Source of the DNA: Nitrospirota bacterium
GTDB taxonomy: Bacteria; Nitrospirota; Thermodesulfovibrionia; Thermodesulfovibrionales; UBA1546
NCBI GenBank assembly: GCA_016208915.1
Contig: JACQXE010000062.1
Location: 1-58,103, forward strand
Direction: 5' to 3'
Length of the DNA stretch: 58,103 nt
Part shown: in pieces, positions 1-8,602 of the stretch
How positions within the stretch are numbered: the stretch's first letter is position 1
Layout of the letters: every line of letters starts with the position of its first letter
Notes under the pieces: generated by a model
Databases searched by the model: none
The model's input: the letters and a program-made list of their open reading frames with translations, nothing else
What the model was told of the DNA's origin: nothing
Made by a program: the position numbers and the translations under genes

Positions 1-80
1 AAGGTTTTCTCTTTATTGTTACCCCTTTGTGTTATGTGGTGGGAGTATCCCTCAGCACATACTCTTGCAATCCTCGGCAT
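1..80 (-). CDS. RAYT / Y1-type transposase, N-terminal part (runs off window)
   Basis: Reading leftwards from the ATG at 80, the frame gives MPRIARVCAEGYSHHITQRG and then NNKEKT before the window edge. This matches the N-terminus of REP-associated tyrosine transposases (Y1_Tnp, IS200-like), single-strand transposases that handle short palindromes; HHITQRGN is the usual first strand of the fold. The catalytic HUH motif and tyrosine would lie outside the window, so activity cannot be judged. Two imperfect GGGA/TCCC palindromes lie directly upstream (95-137), as expected for a RAYT and its cognate repeats. Only 26 codons are visible. Confidence 0.75.
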   Translation of the reverse strand, partial: MPRIARVCAEGYSHHITQRGNNKEKT

Positions 81-94
81 GGTATTATGCTATC

Positions 95-137
95 TGAAGT
101 ATCCCAATTTGTCAATAAATATGGGAAGTGTCCCTAT
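95..137. repeat. Two REP-like imperfect palindromes upstream of the RAYT
   Basis: ATGGGAAGTGTCCCTAT (121-137) is an imperfect palindrome, and TGAAGTATCCCAA (95-107) is a related half-conserved copy. The same core recurs at 493-512 and 37659-37716. The position in front of a RAYT start codon suggests a transposase-recognised repeat family. Confidence 0.55.
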
Positions 138-165
138 GTTTTAATTATGTTTTATTGTTTTATTA

Positions 166-309
166 TTATGATAGTTTTTTTTGTTCTTCCTCGGTCAACT
201 GAAATTCTTTTGCAAGGTCGTCAACCGTTTCACGGAATGAATATTCTTCCTTATCTTCGATAAATTTTAAGAAAGGAAGCATGATGCTCTGATAATCAGG
301 AATTGCCAT
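166..309 (-). pseudogene. Mrr restriction endonuclease, N-terminal fragment
   Basis: From ATG at 309 the minus strand encodes 47 residues beginning MAIPDYQSIMLPFLKF and continuing through SFRETVDDLAKEFQLTEEE before a TAA at 166-168. This is the winged-helix N-terminal domain of Mrr-type type IV restriction enzymes, which cleave modified DNA. In full-length proteins a linker and a PD-(D/E)XK nuclease domain follow; here the frame stops straight after the first domain and the neighbouring DNA is the RAYT region. The simplest reading is an mrr gene cut by the mobile element, leaving a promoter-proximal stub with a plausible Shine-Dalgarno (GAGGAT) upstream. It could still express a small DNA-binding domain, but nothing shows this. 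Confidence 0.65.
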
Positions 310-613
310 ATCTTACTAATCCTCTCATGGACATAAACATATAATATACGAAGTTCGTTTTTTCTGACGATTTTATAAAATATAGCACAAAGCAAAACAT
401 TAGAGAATCAAGAGTTCAATAAAATCAACAAACCGAGTTTAATAACATTTTGTATTTTGCGGTAATAAGGACTAAAAGCAACGTTAGTATATCATGGGAA
501 ATTTGTCCCATGTATCCAAAATCATACCGCCGTATAAACCCTCAAATGCAAAAGTTACACTGCAACAGCAGCACTTTACCAATTCTTTAATAAGATGTTA
601 GAATTTCCATCTC
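310..613. other. Intergenic stretch with one strong palindrome
   Basis: AT-rich and without a convincing reading frame. The only clear structure is the 20-nt palindrome CATGGGAAATTTGTCCCATG at 493-512, which shares its GGGAA/TGTCCC core with the repeats by the RAYT at the window edge. The radC promoter must lie in or before this stretch, but no good -35/-10 pair stands out. Confidence 0.5.
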
Positions 614-1306
614 ATGGCGTACAAAAGTATAAAAGACTGGCCTGAGGATGAAAGGCCGAGAGAAAGGCTTCTTAAATCAGGGGCTGAAACTCTATCAGGC
701 GCACAACTACTTGCTATAATCCTGAGAACCGGTGGAGGAGGGAAAAGCGCAATAGACGTTGCAATGGAGATGCTTGGAACCTTCAAAAGCCTCAAAAAAA
801 TTGAGAATGCTCCTCTTAAGGAACTCACATCCGTAAAAGGAATCGGCTCTGCAAAGGCAGCACAGATTAAGGCAGCATTTGAACTGGGAAGAAGGCTTTT
901 AAGGGAGTCGGATGAAAAAGGCCCCATGTTTTCATCCAGCAGGGATGTATATTCCTATTATCACCCTATAGTGAAAGACTTAAAGAAAGAGGTGTTGTTA
1001 TGTGCGATGCTCGATGCAAAAAACAGGCTATTGGGAGACCGTAGGATATCAGAAGGGACCCTCACAAATTCGCTCATCCACCCGCGTGAAGCATTCAGCA
1101 ATGCAATAAGAGAATACGCAGCATCTGTGATATTTGTCCATAATCATCCGAGTGGCGATCCAACTCCGAGCCGTGAAGACGTTTCAATAACAGAGAGGCT
1201 TATACAGACAGGCGAGATTATAGGGATAAAAGTCCTCGATCATGTAATAATAGGACAAAACAAACATGTAAGTCTGATAGATGACGGATATATAAAAGCT
1301 AAATAA
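614..1306 (+). CDS. radC: RadC family protein (JAB/MPN metallo-domain)
   Basis: A 230-residue protein of normal RadC length. Residues about 1-100 form the N-terminal UPF0758 part with a helix-hairpin-helix segment (SVKGIGSAKAAQI, about 73-85) for DNA contact. The C-terminal JAB domain carries the zinc signature FVHNHPSGDPTPSRED near residues 174-189 with its two histidines and aspartate. The family was once linked to DNA repair but its reaction is not established; JAB domains are usually zinc isopeptidases or related hydrolases. No strong ribosome-binding site precedes the ATG at 614, which is nevertheless the expected start (MAYKSIKDWPEDERPRERL). The gene stands alone before the pur genes, separated by 78 bases. 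Confidence 0.9.
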   Translation: MAYKSIKDWPEDERPRERLLKSGAETLSGAQLLAIILRTGGGGKSAIDVAMEMLGTFKSLKKIENAPLKELTSVKGIGSAKAAQIKAAFELGRRLLRESDEKGPMFSSSRDVYSYYHPIVKDLKKEVLLCAMLDAKNRLLGDRRISEGTLTNSLIHPREAFSNAIREYAASVIFVHNHPSGDPTPSREDVSITERLIQTGEIIGIKVLDHVIIGQNKHVSLIDDGYIKAK

Positions 1307-1384
1307 TCAATAAACAAATCACAATAACCAAGTTTGTAATTTGACTATTGGTGTTTGCTAATTAAATTAAGAGGAGGTTCTTAA

Positions 1385-1987
1385 ATGCCGAAGATCAAAA
1401 GGGCGATTATAAGTGTGTCTGATAAAAAGGGGGTTGTTGATTTTGCAAAGGCTCTTCATTCTATGGGGGTAGAGATACTTTCAACCGGTGGCACTGCAAA
1501 GGCATTGCGCGATGCAGGTGTATCTGTAAAAGATGTATCTGATTATACAGGGTTCCCTGAGATGATGGACGGAAGGCTCAAGACGCTCCACCCTAAAGTG
1601 CACGGCGGACTGCTTGCGAGAAGGGATAATCCAAAGGACATAGAGGATATTAAGGAATACGGGATTGAGTTGATAGACATGATTGTTGTCAATCTCTATC
1701 CATTTGAGGAGACAATCGCCAAGCCAAATGTCACTTTTGCAGAGGCAATAGAAAACATTGATATAGGCGGGCCTACAATGCTCCGTTCTGCCTCCAAAAA
1801 CTTTAAGGACGTTGTAGTGGTAACTGACGCCAATGATTATGAAAAGATAATCAAGGAGATGAAGGAGAATAAAGGAGTACTGAGCTATAAGACACGCCTT
1901 GGGCTTGCGATAAGGGTATTCAGGACAACATCGAGATATGATGGCGCCATAGCTGATTATCTTACAAAGGAAGCTGAAAAGAAATGA
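1385..1987 (+). CDS. purH: IMP cyclohydrolase, stand-alone PurH N-terminal domain
   Basis: This 200-residue protein is the MGS-like IMP cyclohydrolase half of PurH, which closes FAICAR to IMP in the last step of purine synthesis. Recognisable are [15 protein letters not shown] (about 32-46), [14 protein letters not shown] (about 68-81) and [16 protein letters not shown] (about 124-139). Ordinary PurH is about 520 residues with an AICAR transformylase domain after the segment that here ends [17 protein letters not shown]. The frame stops at 1985-1987 and purD starts eight bases later, so there is no room for the second domain. Split PurH arrangements are known in some deltaproteobacteria, so this is probably natural; the transformylase (PurH C-half or PurP type) must be elsewhere. 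The start has a strong ribosome-binding site, GAGGAGG. Confidence 0.9.
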   Translation: MPKIKRAIISVSDKKGVVDFAKALHSMGVEILSTGGTAKALRDAGVSVKDVSDYTGFPEMMDGRLKTLHPKVHGGLLARRDNPKDIEDIKEYGIELIDMIVVNLYPFEETIAKPNVTFAEAIENIDIGGPTMLRSASKNFKDVVVVTDANDYEKIIKEMKENKGVLSYKTRLGLAIRVFRTTSRYDGAIADYLTKEAEKK

Positions 1988-1994
1988 GGGATAA

Positions 1995-3275
1995 ATGATG
2001 AAGGTTCTTGTTATAGGAGGCGGTGGGAGGGAACATGCCATTGTCTGGAAACTCTCACAGAGCAGGCATATAGATAAGATATACTGCTGTCCCGGAAATG
2101 CAGGCATATCAGAATTAGCTGAATGCATAGATGTTGACGGTGATAATTTCTCTTCACTAGTTGATTTTGCCAAGTATGAAGGGATAGACATGACCATTGT
2201 GGGGCCAGAGGCTCCGTTGTCAAAGGGCATTGTTGATATGTTCGAGAGAGAAGGCAGAAAAATTCTCGGACCGAATGCCAAGGCTGCACAGCTTGAAGGA
2301 AGCAAGGTTTTTGCGAAAGATATTATGAGGAGATACGGAATACCAACAGCAGAATATAAGGTGTTTACGTCCTATATTCATGCAGAAGACTATGTGAGAA
2401 TGAAGGGTGCGCCCATAGTTATCAAGGCAGACGGGCTCGCAGCAGGAAAAGGCGTGATAGTGGCAAAGACAGGCGATGAGGCTATTGATGCATTGAGACT
2501 TATAATGAAAGAGCGCGCATTCGGAGACGCAGGAAACCGAGTAGTAGTAGAGGAATGCATAGAGGGCGAAGAGGCATCATTTATGGCATTTACAGACGGA
2601 GAGACAATACTTCCTATGGTAAGCTCTCAGGATCACAAGAGGATATTTGATGAAGACAAAGGACCAAACACAGGGGGCATGGGCGCATACAGCCCTGCGC
2701 CTGTTATTACGGATGCTCTCGAATCAATAATCATGGAAAAGATTATGGCGCCTGTGGTGAAAGGCATGCGGGCAGAGGGAATAAAATACAAAGGGATTCT
2801 TTATGCAGGTGTTATGATAAAAAATAACCAGCCGTACACTCTCGAATTCAATTGCAGGCTCGGAGACCCTGAGACCCAGCCGGTGATTTCGAGGCTTAAG
2901 ACAGACCTTGTGGATATTGCGCTTGCAATAGCAGATGAGAAGTTATCAAAGATAAAACTTGAATGGGAATCCGATGCCTCTGTATGCGTTGTTATAGCAT
3001 CCAAAGGTTATCCCGGCCCATATGAAAAAGGCAAGGTTATAAACGGGCTTAATGATGTAAAAAAGATGAGTGGGGTGCAGGTATTTCATGCCGGCACAGC
3101 ATTTACGGACGAGAAAATAATCAGCTCAGGAGGCAGGGTTCTCGGTGTGACCGCACTGGGCAAAGATATAAGAGATGCAAAAAACAAGGCATATGAAGCC
3201 ATAGGGAAGATACATTTTGAAGGGATGCATTACAGAAAGGATATTGCAAACAGGGCGCTGGTGCGGCTCAAATGA
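1995..3275 (+). CDS. purD: Phosphoribosylamine-glycine ligase
   Basis: GAR synthetase, the ATP-grasp enzyme that joins glycine to phosphoribosylamine in step two of purine synthesis. At 426 residues it has the usual length. Seen are the N-terminal VLVIGGGGREHAIVWKL, TIVGPEAPLSKGIVDMF, the ATP-grasp strand VIKADGLAAGKGVIVA, the loop PNTGGMGAYSPAP and the metal-binding EFNCRLGDPETQ. Two adjacent ATG codons (1995 and 1998) could each be the start; the GAGGG at 1986-1990 favours neither strongly. It follows purH by seven bases and overlaps the next gene by four (ATGA), so the three are one operon. Confidence 0.95.
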   Translation: MMKVLVIGGGGREHAIVWKLSQSRHIDKIYCCPGNAGISELAECIDVDGDNFSSLVDFAKYEGIDMTIVGPEAPLSKGIVDMFEREGRKILGPNAKAAQLEGSKVFAKDIMRRYGIPTAEYKVFTSYIHAEDYVRMKGAPIVIKADGLAAGKGVIVAKTGDEAIDALRLIMKERAFGDAGNRVVVEECIEGEEASFMAFTDGETILPMVSSQDHKRIFDEDKGPNTGGMGAYSPAPVITDALESIIMEKIMAPVVKGMRAEGIKYKGILYAGVMIKNNQPYTLEFNCRLGDPETQPVISRLKTDLVDIALAIADEKLSKIKLEWESDASVCVVIASKGYPGPYEKGKVINGLNDVKKMSGVQVFHAGTAFTDEKIISSGGRVLGVTALGKDIRDAKNKAYEAIGKIHFEGMHYRKDIANRALVRLK

Positions 3276-4084
3276 AAGGGATAATCGATTTTCATACACA
3301 TGTCTTTCCTGATGAACTTGCAGAGAAGGCTATGAAGGTTCTGCTGGAAGAAGGCAAGAAGAAGTCTGATGTTAAGGCCTATCTTGACGGCAGGCTTTCT
3401 TCACTTATTTCTTCCATGGATAAGAACGGGATTGAAAAGAGCGTTGTCTGCTCTATTGCTACAAAACCACCGCAATTCAGTTCGATAATCACCTGGTCTA
3501 AAAAGATAAAGTCAGACAGGATTATTCCATTCCCATCTTTTCACCCATCTGACGCTAAATTCGGCGAGCGTATATCACAGATCAAGGACGAAGGATTCAA
3601 GGGTATAAAATTCCATTCCTATTATCAGGATTTTGTAATTGATGATGAAAGCCTGCTGCCTGTTTATGAAAAGATATGCGAGGCAAACCTGATTGTTGTG
3701 ATGCATACAGGGTTTGATCTTGCCTTTGAAAGGAAAAGGATAGCTGACCCTAAAAAGATAGTTAAAGTGCTTGAAAGGTTTCCGGAACTCAAGCTGGTAA
3801 CAACCCATCTGGGCGCATGGGAAGACTGGGATGAAGTGGAAAAACTGATGGTCGGCAAGAAGATATATATGGAGATATCTTATTCACTGGATATCCTCAG
3901 CAGGGAAAAAGCAAGAAAGATTATTCTTAATCATCCAAGAGAATATATCCTCTTCGGAACAGACTCCCCCTGGACAGGACAGGACAAAACGCTTTCATTT
4001 TTGAAAAATCTTCAGCTTGATGCTGAGATGGAGAATCTCATCCTCAGGGATAATGCCCTTAAACTCCTTAATTCAGTCAGTTGA
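3272..4084 (+). CDS. Amidohydrolase-2 family metal-dependent hydrolase
   Basis: A 270-residue TIM-barrel hydrolase of the ACMSD/amidohydrolase-2 group. Metal ligands are seen in order: DFHTHVFPDE (HxH, residues 6-15), IKFHSYYQDF, VVMHTGFDL, VTTHLGAWEDW and the closing FGTDSPWTG aspartate. The family includes decarboxylases and hydrolases of small carboxylates, and the substrate cannot be read from sequence. The start codon overlaps the purD stop (ATGA), so it is translated with the purine genes, though no purine step in the standard pathway needs it. The N-terminal metal motif sits right at the start, so no extension is expected. Confidence 0.85.
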   Translation: MKGIIDFHTHVFPDELAEKAMKVLLEEGKKKSDVKAYLDGRLSSLISSMDKNGIEKSVVCSIATKPPQFSSIITWSKKIKSDRIIPFPSFHPSDAKFGERISQIKDEGFKGIKFHSYYQDFVIDDESLLPVYEKICEANLIVVMHTGFDLAFERKRIADPKKIVKVLERFPELKLVTTHLGAWEDWDEVEKLMVGKKIYMEISYSLDILSREKARKIILNHPREYILFGTDSPWTGQDKTLSFLKNLQLDAEMENLILRDNALKLLNSVS

Positions 4085-4377
4085 TTTTAGTTACTTGAGG
4101 AGTTCATAAGTAAGACTACATTAGACCTTTTTCTGTCTTTGCGGCTTGTCCGCAATCCTTCCGGAAAAGAAAGATTCCCGGCAAGCGGGAATGACAAGAG
4201 TAACAAATAAGAGAATATCTTGGCAAAATAATGCCGCTCAAATGTTATATCCCGCCTTATAGACAAACATTGTCATAATATTTTTTGAGATGTTATCCCA
4301 GCCTGTTTTAAAAATTAGTTAAGCGGTTGAAAATACAATGTCTGTGTGATAATCTAAAAAACCTCGATATACTAAAG
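4085..4377. other. Intergenic region with hairpin repeat
   Basis: No credible gene. TTCCCG-GCAAG-CGGGAA at 4175-4191 is a clean hairpin of a type commonly dispersed in bacterial genomes, and a CTTCCGGAAA palindrome lies just before it. There is no T-tract, so a repeat is more likely than a terminator. A promoter for iorA is expected near 4240-4330 but is not clear. Confidence 0.5.
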
Positions 4378-6210
4378 ATGAAATCAAAGACCAACATAAA
4401 AGAGAAAGTTCTTCTTTCAGGTAATGAGGCCATTGCCCGCGGAGCATATGAAGCAGGTGTAAAGGTAGCTTCAGGATATCCCGGCACTCCATCAACAGAA
4501 ATACTCGAAAACCTCTCAAAATATAAAGGTGTTTATACAGAATGGGCGCCTAATGAGAAAGTTGCTGTTGAGGTTGCTTTGGGCGCCTCTTTCGCAGGAG
4601 TAAGGGCCATGGCAACAATGAAGCATGTTGGATTAAATATCGCTGCTGATCCATTATTTACCTCAGCATATACAGGCGTGAGGGGCGGTCTTGTTATTGT
4701 TACAGCCGATGACCCTGAGATGCACAGCTCACAGAATGAACAAGATAATAGGAATTATGCATTTGCAGCAAAGGTGCCTATGCTTGAACCATCTGACGCT
4801 TCTGAGGCAAAGGAGTTTTTAAAGCTTGCCTTGAACATTAGTGAAGAGTTTGACACACCGGTTCTCCTAAGAACAACAACAAGGGTGTCACATGTAAAGG
4901 GACTCGTTTCCATCAGCGATGTTAAGACATCACCTGTCAAGGCAGGGATTGAAAAGATACCAGAGAAATTCGTTATGCTTCCGTCCAATGCAAGAAAGCG
5001 CAGAATAGAGCTCGAAAAAAGGATGAAGAAACTGAAGGAATTTGCTGATGATTTCTCTGAGAACAAGATAGAGTGGGGAGATAAAAAAAGAGGCTTCATC
5101 ACATCAGGGGTTTCATATCTATATGTAAAAGATGCATTTCCTGATGCTTCTGTGCTTAAGCTTGGGATGGTCTATCCGTTCCCTGAACAGATGATAAAGG
5201 CTTTTGCAAAAGAGGTGGAAGAACTATTTATTGTTGAAGAACTCGACCCTTTTATAGAGCTTCATGTAAAGGCAATGGGTATCAAATGCCGTGGAAAAGA
5301 TCTGATTCCCTCTATAGGTGAACTAAATTCTTATATAGTTAGAAAATCTATAACAGGCGAAAAGGGCGAGGATCTTTTTGAACCTGCACAGATTCCAATG
5401 AGGCCGCCCAATCTCTGTCCTGGCTGCCCTCACAGGGGTATCTTTTATGCATTGTCAAGGCTCGGCGTTTTTATAGCAGGAGACATAGGATGCTATACCC
5501 TTGCTGCACTCAAGCCATTGTCAGCAATGGATACATGCGTATGCATGGGAGCAAGCATTGGAACAGCATTCGGGATGGAGAAGGCGCTGGGAAAAAATGC
5601 ATTGGGAAAGGTGGTTGCGGTCATAGGGGATTCAACCTTTATCCATTCAGGCATTACACCATTAATAAATATTGTCTATAACAAAGGATTTACAACAGTA
5701 GTTATTCTCGATAACAGTACTACGGCAATGACCGGACATCAGCCAAATCCTGCAACAGGCATAACAATCACAGGCGATTTCAGCACAATAGTTGACATCG
5801 AGGCCTTATGCAGGGCAATAGGAATAAAAAATATTCATATTGTCAATCCTCATGATATTGAGGCGACATTTAAAGTACTTAAGCAGGAGGTTGAGAGGCC
5901 GGAGCCCTCTGTTATTATCACCAAGTATCCATGTGTCCTTCTGCCTGAGATGAAAAAGAGGAAGAACAAGCCATTATATGTAGTTAGGACTGATAAATGC
6001 ACGGGTTGCAGGACATGCCTTAAGCTTGGATGCCCTGCAATAGAATGGGTTCCTGTAAGCGGAGATGAAGCAAAAAAACTCGGGTTAAAGCCAAAACAAA
6101 AGGGATACTCAAGGATTAACGCAGTTCTCTGTGATGGATGCGGACAGTGTGTAACTCTCTGCAAGTTTAAGGCAATCGTGATAGGAAAAAGAGATGAAAG
6201 AAAAGGGTAA
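4378..6210 (+). CDS. iorA: Indolepyruvate:ferredoxin oxidoreductase, alpha subunit
   Basis: The catalytic subunit of IOR oxidises arylpyruvates (indole-, phenyl-, hydroxyphenylpyruvate) with CoA to aryl-acetyl-CoA and reduced ferredoxin, reversibly. Order: pyrimidine-binding domain with ASGYPGTPSTEIL; middle transketolase-C-like domain; TPP domain starting PPNLCPGCPHRGIFYAL and holding GDIGCYTL and GDSTFIHSG; then an in-built ferredoxin domain with two cysteine sets (CTGCRTCLKLGC and CDGCGQCVTLC). The ATG at 4378 gives 610 residues starting MKSKTNIKEKVLLSGNEAIA. A TTG at 4327 would add 17 residues of unlike composition and is less likely. It overlaps iorB by 17 bases, so the pair is co-translated. 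Confidence 0.93.
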   Translation: MKSKTNIKEKVLLSGNEAIARGAYEAGVKVASGYPGTPSTEILENLSKYKGVYTEWAPNEKVAVEVALGASFAGVRAMATMKHVGLNIAADPLFTSAYTGVRGGLVIVTADDPEMHSSQNEQDNRNYAFAAKVPMLEPSDASEAKEFLKLALNISEEFDTPVLLRTTTRVSHVKGLVSISDVKTSPVKAGIEKIPEKFVMLPSNARKRRIELEKRMKKLKEFADDFSENKIEWGDKKRGFITSGVSYLYVKDAFPDASVLKLGMVYPFPEQMIKAFAKEVEELFIVEELDPFIELHVKAMGIKCRGKDLIPSIGELNSYIVRKSITGEKGEDLFEPAQIPMRPPNLCPGCPHRGIFYALSRLGVFIAGDIGCYTLAALKPLSAMDTCVCMGASIGTAFGMEKALGKNALGKVVAVIGDSTFIHSGITPLINIVYNKGFTTVVILDNSTTAMTGHQPNPATGITITGDFSTIVDIEALCRAIGIKNIHIVNPHDIEATFKVLKQEVERPEPSVIITKYPCVLLPEMKKRKNKPLYVVRTDKCTGCRTCLKLGCPAIEWVPVSGDEAKKLGLKPKQKGYSRINAVLCDGCGQCVTLCKFKAIVIGKRDERKG

Positions 6211-6790
6211 TATTATTTTTTGCGGAGTTGGCGGGCAGGGAATACTGCTTGCCAGCGAGATAACAGCCTCTGCCCTGATTAAATCTGGCTTTGATGTCAA
6301 AAAAAGCGAGGTGCACGGCATGGCGCAGAGAGGAGGCTCAGTTAGCGCCCACCTTAGATATGGCGAGAAAGTCTATTCTCCTTTAATAGAGCCGGGGACT
6401 GCTGATATAGAGATTGCATTTGAACTCCTGGAATCCCTGCGATATCTGCCTTATCTCAATAAGAAAAGCCGTGTGGTAGTGAATACGCAAAAAATACTGC
6501 CACCTTCTGTGGCAACAGGAGTTGAAAGGTATCCAGAGGATGTCCTTGAACAGCTTTGTCAGAGGGGATTGTCTGTGTTTCATATGGATGCATTTCAAAT
6601 AGCTAAATCAGCCGGTGAGATAAAGGCGGTAAATATGGTGCTTGTAGGCGCAATTTCCGCGTTCCTTCCTGCCGGAGAAAAGATTTTTCTTGATGTAGTT
6701 AAAGAAAGAGTGCCTGAAAAGTTCCGCAAGGTAAATTTAGATGCTTTTTCAAAGGGGAGAGCAATAATAAAGAAGTTTCAGGAGGTGTAA
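6194..6790 (+). CDS. iorB: Indolepyruvate:ferredoxin oxidoreductase, beta subunit
   Basis: The 198-residue gamma-type subunit of IOR, the partner of the preceding TPP/ferredoxin subunit in the cytoplasmic complex. It shows the family landmarks [15 protein letters not shown] at the N-terminus (nucleotide-like glycine loop), [21 protein letters not shown] and the closing segment of the 2-oxoacid oxidoreductase gamma domain. Its start lies within the last codons of iorA, and it is followed after seven bases by a PaaK ligase preceded by AGGAGGTGTAA. Because arylacetyl-CoA is the IOR product and the PaaK product, the two activities share a substrate pool. Confidence 0.93.
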   Translation: MKEKGNIIFCGVGGQGILLASEITASALIKSGFDVKKSEVHGMAQRGGSVSAHLRYGEKVYSPLIEPGTADIEIAFELLESLRYLPYLNKKSRVVVNTQKILPPSVATGVERYPEDVLEQLCQRGLSVFHMDAFQIAKSAGEIKAVNMVLVGAISAFLPAGEKIFLDVVKERVPEKFRKVNLDAFSKGRAIIKKFQEV

Positions 6791-6797
6791 CGCAGCC

Positions 6798-8099
6798 ATG
6801 ATATGGAATGAGGAATTTGAGACGTTGCCGAGAGAAGCGCTTGAGGCGCTTCAATTAAAGAGGATGAAGGCTGTTGTTGAGAGAGTATACACGGTAGTTC
6901 CTTACTATCGTAAAAAGATGGAGGAGGCAGGGATCAACCCATCAGAGATAAAAAGCCTTAAGGACATAAGCAAATTACCGTTTACCACAAAAGAGGACTT
7001 AAGAGTAAATTATCCTTTTGGATTGTTTGCCGTTCCGTTTGAGGAGGTAGTTAGGATTCATGCATCATCGGGGACCACTGGAAAGCCGACTGTTGTAGGC
7101 TACACAAGGCGTGATATCGATACATGGGCAGAACTTATGGCAAGGACACTTACTGCAGGCGGAGCACATAAAGGAGATGTGGTGCATAATGCGTATGGTT
7201 ACGGCCTGTTTACCGGAGGACTTGGCGCACATTATGGCGCTGAAAAGATAGGAGCTGCTGTAATACCAATTTCAGGTGGCAATACAAAGAGACAGATAAT
7301 GATTATGCAGGATTTCGGTTCAACAGTTTTGTTGTGCACTCCGTCTTATGCGCTGAATATCGCTGATGTGATGAAGGATATGAATATTGAGCCTTCTTCC
7401 TTGAAGCTCCGTGTAGGGCTTTTTGGAGCAGAGCCATGGAGCGAAAATATGAGGGAAGAAATAGAGAGAAAACTTAATATAAAGGCTATAGACATATATG
7501 GTCTGAGCGAGGTTATGGGTCCTGGAGTTGCTAGTGAGTGTATTGAAGGGAAAAAAGGGTTGCATGTATTTGAGGACTGTTTTATCCCAGAGATTATCAA
7601 CCCTGACACAGGTGAGGTGCTGCCTCATGGCTCTGCAGGTGAGCTGGTATTCACTACAATCATGAAAGAGGCGTTCCCGGTCATACGTTACAGAACAAGG
7701 GATATATCAAGGTTGATGCCTGAACCATGCGTATGCGGAAGGACATTCTACAGGATGCAGAGGATAACAGGCAGGTCTGATGATATGCTCATTATCAGGG
7801 GAGTGAATGTCTTTCCATCCCAGATAGAGCATGTGCTTATGGGAATAAAGGGCGTTGAGCCGCATTATCAGATCATTGTTGGCAGAGAAGGCGCTCTTGA
7901 TATGATGGAAGTGCAGGTAGAGATAAGCGAGGATATATTCTCAGACGAAGTTAAGGTTCTCGAAAAGCTTAATAAGCGAATAGAGAGAGAAATAAAGGAC
8001 CTCCTCGGGGTTTCGTGCAAGGTAAAACTTGTTGAGCCTAAGACTATACAGAGGAGTGAGGGCAAGGCGAAAAGGGTTATTGATAACAGAAAACTCTAA
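6798..8099 (+). CDS. paaK: Phenylacetate-CoA ligase (first copy)
   Basis: An adenylate-forming ligase of 433 residues that activates phenylacetate or another arylacetate with ATP and CoA. The P-loop [17 protein letters not shown] (about 91-107), the adenylation core [14 protein letters not shown], the Y-R-T-R-D hinge segment and [18 protein letters not shown] are all present, with the terminal lysine region RSEGKAKRV. It is close to, but not the same as, the second copy at 13481, with which it aligns over its whole length. It sits between iorB and an ACT-domain gene, so aryl-acid metabolism is the likely role; the exact acyl group is open. Confidence 0.9.
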   Translation: MIWNEEFETLPREALEALQLKRMKAVVERVYTVVPYYRKKMEEAGINPSEIKSLKDISKLPFTTKEDLRVNYPFGLFAVPFEEVVRIHASSGTTGKPTVVGYTRRDIDTWAELMARTLTAGGAHKGDVVHNAYGYGLFTGGLGAHYGAEKIGAAVIPISGGNTKRQIMIMQDFGSTVLLCTPSYALNIADVMKDMNIEPSSLKLRVGLFGAEPWSENMREEIERKLNIKAIDIYGLSEVMGPGVASECIEGKKGLHVFEDCFIPEIINPDTGEVLPHGSAGELVFTTIMKEAFPVIRYRTRDISRLMPEPCVCGRTFYRMQRITGRSDDMLIIRGVNVFPSQIEHVLMGIKGVEPHYQIIVGREGALDMMEVQVEISEDIFSDEVKVLEKLNKRIEREIKDLLGVSCKVKLVEPKTIQRSEGKAKRVIDNRKL

Positions 8100-8111
8100 G
8101 GGGGTAGAGTA

Positions 8112-8543
8112 ATGAAAGTCGAACAGATATCAGTATTCCTTGAGAACAAATCAGGGAGGCTTGCAGAAGTTTCAGATGTTCTTGCAAAGGCAGGAATCAA
8201 TATCCGAGCCCTTTCTCTGGCAGACACTACGGATTTTGGCATATTGAGACTTATCGTTAATGATACAGAAAAAGCAAAGCAAGCGCTTAAGGACAACGGC
8301 TATACCGTGGGCAAAACTGAGGTGGTTGCAGTAGAGGTAGAAGACAGGCCGGGAGGGCTTGCGAGGATATTGGACGTTATGAAGGACAAAGAGATAAATG
8401 TGGAATATATGTATGCATTTGTACAGAAAAGCGGAGGCAATGCTATAATTATATTCCGTTTTGATGAACTGGAGAAGGCTATTATTGAATTACAAAAAGC
8501 AGGAATAAAGATATTAAAGGGCGAGGATGTGCATGCCCTGTAA
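8112..8543 (+). CDS. Tandem ACT-domain protein
   Basis: A 143-residue protein made of two ACT domains: [20 protein letters not shown] (start) and [19 protein letters not shown] (about residues 75-93). ACT domains bind amino acids and regulate enzymes allosterically. Stand-alone tandem ACT proteins are very often encoded next to paaK and iorAB, and an aromatic amino acid is the natural ligand guess. No catalytic domain is attached. It is preceded by GGGGGTAGAGTA and follows paaK by 12 bases; a short hairpin with a T-run lies just after it. Confidence 0.85.
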   Translation: MKVEQISVFLENKSGRLAEVSDVLAKAGINIRALSLADTTDFGILRLIVNDTEKAKQALKDNGYTVGKTEVVAVEVEDRPGGLARILDVMKDKEINVEYMYAFVQKSGGNAIIIFRFDELEKAIIELQKAGIKILKGEDVHAL

Positions 8544-8560
8544 TACACTCAAATAGTATA

Positions 8561-8587
8561 TCCTGCATTTGCAGGAATGATTTTTTT
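8561..8587 (+). terminator. Small hairpin with T-run (partial terminator)
   Basis: TCCTGCATTTGCAGGA (8561-8576) is a perfect short stem followed by ATGATTTTTTT. The stem is only six to seven pairs, so partial termination between the ior-paaK-ACT genes and livK is likely, giving the binding protein its own expression level. The livK ribosome-binding site AAGGAGGT follows directly. Confidence 0.5.
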
Positions 8588-8602
8588 AAAAAGGAGGTAG
8601 TT

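Noticed and set aside
27-263. 78-codon plus-strand frame at the window start
   Set aside because: Runs antisense to the RAYT and Mrr fragments, both of which match known families on the minus strand.
1481-2305. Long open frame on the minus strand (274 codons)
   Set aside because: Lies opposite purH and purD, which have clear family motifs; its own sequence shows no domain and is Cys/Tyr-rich as in a shadow frame.
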